Part shown: positions 12,734 to 14,194 of the stretch, in pieces
How the letters are laid out: every line of letters starts with the position of its first letter
Numbering within the stretch: position 1 is the stretch's first letter
NCBI GenBank assembly: GCA_023437745.1
Contig: JAEZFI010000129.1
Location: forward strand, 1 to 14,194
Length of the DNA stretch: 14,194 bases
Origin: Actinomycetes bacterium
GTDB taxonomy: Bacteria; Actinomycetota; Acidimicrobiia; Acidimicrobiales; Microtrichaceae
Direction: 5' to 3'
Made by a program: the position numbers and the translations under genes
Notes under the pieces: generated by a model
Told to the model about the DNA's origin: nothing
The model's database searches: none
What the model saw: only the letters and a program-made list of their open reading frames with translations

Positions 12734-13846
12734 GTGGCACGCCTGTACCTGTCCCCGCCCGACGTGGGCCCGGACGAGCGAGCGCTGCTGCTCGATGCGT
12801 TCGACTCCAACTGGATCACTCCGCTCGGTCCGCACGTCGACGCCTTCGAGCGCGAGCTCGTCGAGTACACGGGCGCGGCTGCCTGCGCAGCGCTGCACAG
12901 CGGGACGGCGGCGCTCCACCTGGCGCTGCTCCTGGCCGGCGTCGGCGAGGGCGACGAGGTCGTCGTGCCGTCGCTCACGTTCATCGCCCCCGCGTCCGCG
13001 TGCCGCTACGTGGGTGCGTCGCTCCGCTTCGTGGACTCGGAGCGGGAGACCTGGAACATGGACCCGGACCTCCTCGAAGCGACGCTGTCGAGCGGTCGCC
13101 CGCCGGCAGCGGTGATCGTCGTCGACCTCTACGGCCAGTGCGCCCAGCTCGATCGGATCGCAGCGATCTGCGAGCGCCACGGGGTCCCCCTGATCGAGGA
13201 CGCCGCCGAAGCGCTCGGCGCCACCTGGGCGGACCGCCACGCCGGGACGTGGGCTCGCTGGGGCGCGTACTCCTTCAACGGCAACAAGATCATCACCAGC
13301 GGTGGGGGCGGCGCGCTGGTCGGCCCGGAGGAGGACGTGCAGCGGGCCCGCTACCTCGCCACGCAGGCGCGCCAGCCGTTCCCGCACTACGAGCACACCG
13401 AGGTCGGCTTCAACTACCGCCTCTCGAACCTCCTGGCCGCGGTGGGCAGGGGACAGCTCGCGTCCCTGCCGGCGAAGATCGACGCGCTGCACCGGATCAA
13501 TGCGCACTACCGGTCCGGGTTGGCCGACGTCGAGGCGGTGTCCTTCATGCCCTGGGACGGCCGGGGCCGCCCGAACGGCTGGCTCACGCTGATCCAGCTC
13601 GACCCCGCGCTCACCCCGGTCACGCCACAGGCGCTGTGCGACCACCTGGAGACGCTGGAGATCGAGGCGCGCCCGGCGTGGAAGCCGATGCACCTCCAGC
13701 CGGTCTTCGCCGAGGCGCCGATGGTGGGAGGGGAGGTCGCCGAGGAGCTGTTCGCCCGTGGCGTCTGCCTCCCGAGCGGGACGGCGATGACCGACGCCGA
13801 CGTCGACCGTGTCGTGTCCGGCGTCCGGGCGGCGCTGCTTCGGTGA
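12734..13846 (+). CDS. DegT/DnrJ/EryC1/StrS-family PLP sugar aminotransferase (PglE/EpsN-like)
   Basis: This 370-residue fold-type I enzyme opens with an RLYLSPPDVG stretch and a DSNWITPLGPHVDAFE segment, characteristic of the PglE/EpsN branch that aminates UDP-4-keto-6-deoxy-GlcNAc. D156 in LIEDAAEALGA should contact the pyridine nitrogen, and K185 in SFNGNKIITSGGGGAL should form the Schiff base. The product would be a UDP-4-amino-4,6-dideoxy sugar, the bacillosamine precursor. That fits the divergent PglC-type transferase, whose Campylobacter namesake uses UDP-di-N-acetylbacillosamine. The matching 4,6-dehydratase and acetyltransferase are not in the window. GTG 12734 is chosen because homology begins at once and a promoter-like sequence ends 7 bases upstream. 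The stop overlaps the next GTG (GTGA, 13843-13846). The exact keto-sugar substrate is inferred from family only. Confidence 0.9.
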   Translation: MARLYLSPPDVGPDERALLLDAFDSNWITPLGPHVDAFERELVEYTGAAACAALHSGTAALHLALLLAGVGEGDEVVVPSLTFIAPASACRYVGASLRFVDSERETWNMDPDLLEATLSSGRPPAAVIVVDLYGQCAQLDRIAAICERHGVPLIEDAAEALGATWADRHAGTWARWGAYSFNGNKIITSGGGGALVGPEEDVQRARYLATQARQPFPHYEHTEVGFNYRLSNLLAAVGRGQLASLPAKIDALHRINAHYRSGLADVEAVSFMPWDGRGRPNGWLTLIQLDPALTPVTPQALCDHLETLEIEARPAWKPMHLQPVFAEAPMVGGEVAEELFARGVCLPSGTAMTDADVDRVVSGVRAALLR

Positions 13847-14194
13847 AAGGACGAGCAGGGGCGTCGAGGAACGCCGACCTCGAGACGAGCCGCCCAGGAG
13901 CAGGGAGCGTCGACGCCCCGACGGTCGAGGGGTTCGGCTTCGAGTGGTCGACCTACGACCAGGCGAAGCGGGACGACGGGTCCCTGCGGAGGGCCTTCGA
14001 CCGATATTTCGCAGCGTTCCCGTGGGCCGACGTCCCGCCGGGCGCCGCCGGGATCGACGTCGGGTGCGGCACCGGCCGCTGGGCCCGCCTGGCCGCCGAG
14101 CGCGACGTCCGGTTGCTGGCCCTCGACGCCTCGGCCGACGCCCTGGCCGTCGCCGGGCGCCATGCGCCGGCGGGCCCGCTCCACCAGGCGCGCC
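13843..14194 (+). CDS. Class I SAM methyltransferase, N-terminal part (3' truncated by window edge)
   Basis: An open frame runs from GTG 13843, overlapping the aminotransferase stop as GTGA, to the right edge (117 complete codons). The first 30 residues are charged and low in complexity. Then comes an FGFEWSTYDQAK segment, common at the front of methyltransferases in polysaccharide clusters, and motif I in GIDVGCGTGRWARLA (D72) with a following LALDAS strand 2. The frame stays open and has strong G/C third positions. The rest of the domain, and so the acceptor, lies outside the window. Coupling to the aminotransferase suggests a sugar or glycan substrate. Confidence 0.75.
   Translation, partial: MKGRAGASRNADLETSRPGAGSVDAPTVEGFGFEWSTYDQAKRDDGSLRRAFDRYFAAFPWADVPPGAAGIDVGCGTGRWARLAAERDVRLLALDASADALAVAGRHAPAGPLHQAR

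Noticed and set aside
12011..13693. Long upstream extension of the minus-strand methyltransferase frame
   Set aside because: It reads through the sugar transferase in another frame and then antisense to the aminotransferase; homology begins at GTG 12010 before the first CxxC.

Overview
This window is GC-rich, densely packed bacterial DNA. Codon third positions are strongly G/C, GTG and TTG starts are frequent, stops are almost all TGA, and neighbouring genes often overlap by 1-4 bases. Protein flavour (PF04909 hydrolases of the SVDxHxxEP type, a soluble polyprenyl-phosphate-type GT2, promoters that abut GTG starts) points to an actinobacterium. Acidimicrobiia is my best guess, but no marker gene is present to prove it. 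I see no tRNA, rRNA, CRISPR array, insertion sequence or integrase. No stretch over 300 bases lacks a gene; the largest gap is the 88-base divergent spacer at 12646-12733.

Layout. (1) 1-162: the end of a membrane protein. (2) 194-3453: a cobalamin-binding radical SAM enzyme, then a multi-pass GT-C-type glycosyltransferase. Nested hairpins sit at their junction. (3) 3500-5792: a GT2 of the polyprenyl-phosphate sugar synthase type, a YdjC/ChbG-type N-acetyl-sugar deacetylase and a class I methyltransferase, chained by two successive TTGA stop/start overlaps. (4) 5855-11100: two tandem metal-dependent amidohydrolase-family proteins (GTGA overlap), an aspartyl/asparaginyl beta-hydroxylase-like Fe(II)/2-oxoglutarate enzyme, and a glutamine-dependent asparagine synthetase-type amidotransferase (TGATG overlap). 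(5) 12645-11090 on the minus strand: a minimal PglC-type phosphoglycosyl transferase and a zinc-ribbon methyltransferase whose 3' end overlaps asnB tail to tail by 11 bases. (6) 12734 to the right edge: a PglE/EpsN-type sugar aminotransferase and a truncated methyltransferase.

How the genes may work together. Regions 5 and 6 look like the priming end of a lipid-linked glycan pathway: amino-deoxy-sugar formation plus transfer of a sugar phosphate onto polyprenol phosphate. Regions 2 and 3 resemble a decoration pathway in which a GT2 charges polyprenol phosphate with an N-acetyl sugar, a YdjC enzyme deacetylates it, and a GT-C enzyme transfers the amino sugar outside the membrane. That is the logic of Francisella FlmF2/NaxD/FlmK and of mycobacterial PpgS/Rv3779. 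Region 4 is the least expected part. Two hydrolase/decarboxylase-type enzymes, a hydroxylase and an ATP-dependent amidotransferase in one unit suggest tailoring of a carboxylate or amide, either on the glycan or on a separate small molecule.

Three transcription-unit heads (194, 3500, 12734) share a -35/-10-like pair ending 6-7 bases before a GTG, with no Shine-Dalgarno. This suggests leaderless transcripts. The gene at 5855 and the sugar transferase at 12645 instead have strong Shine-Dalgarno sequences.
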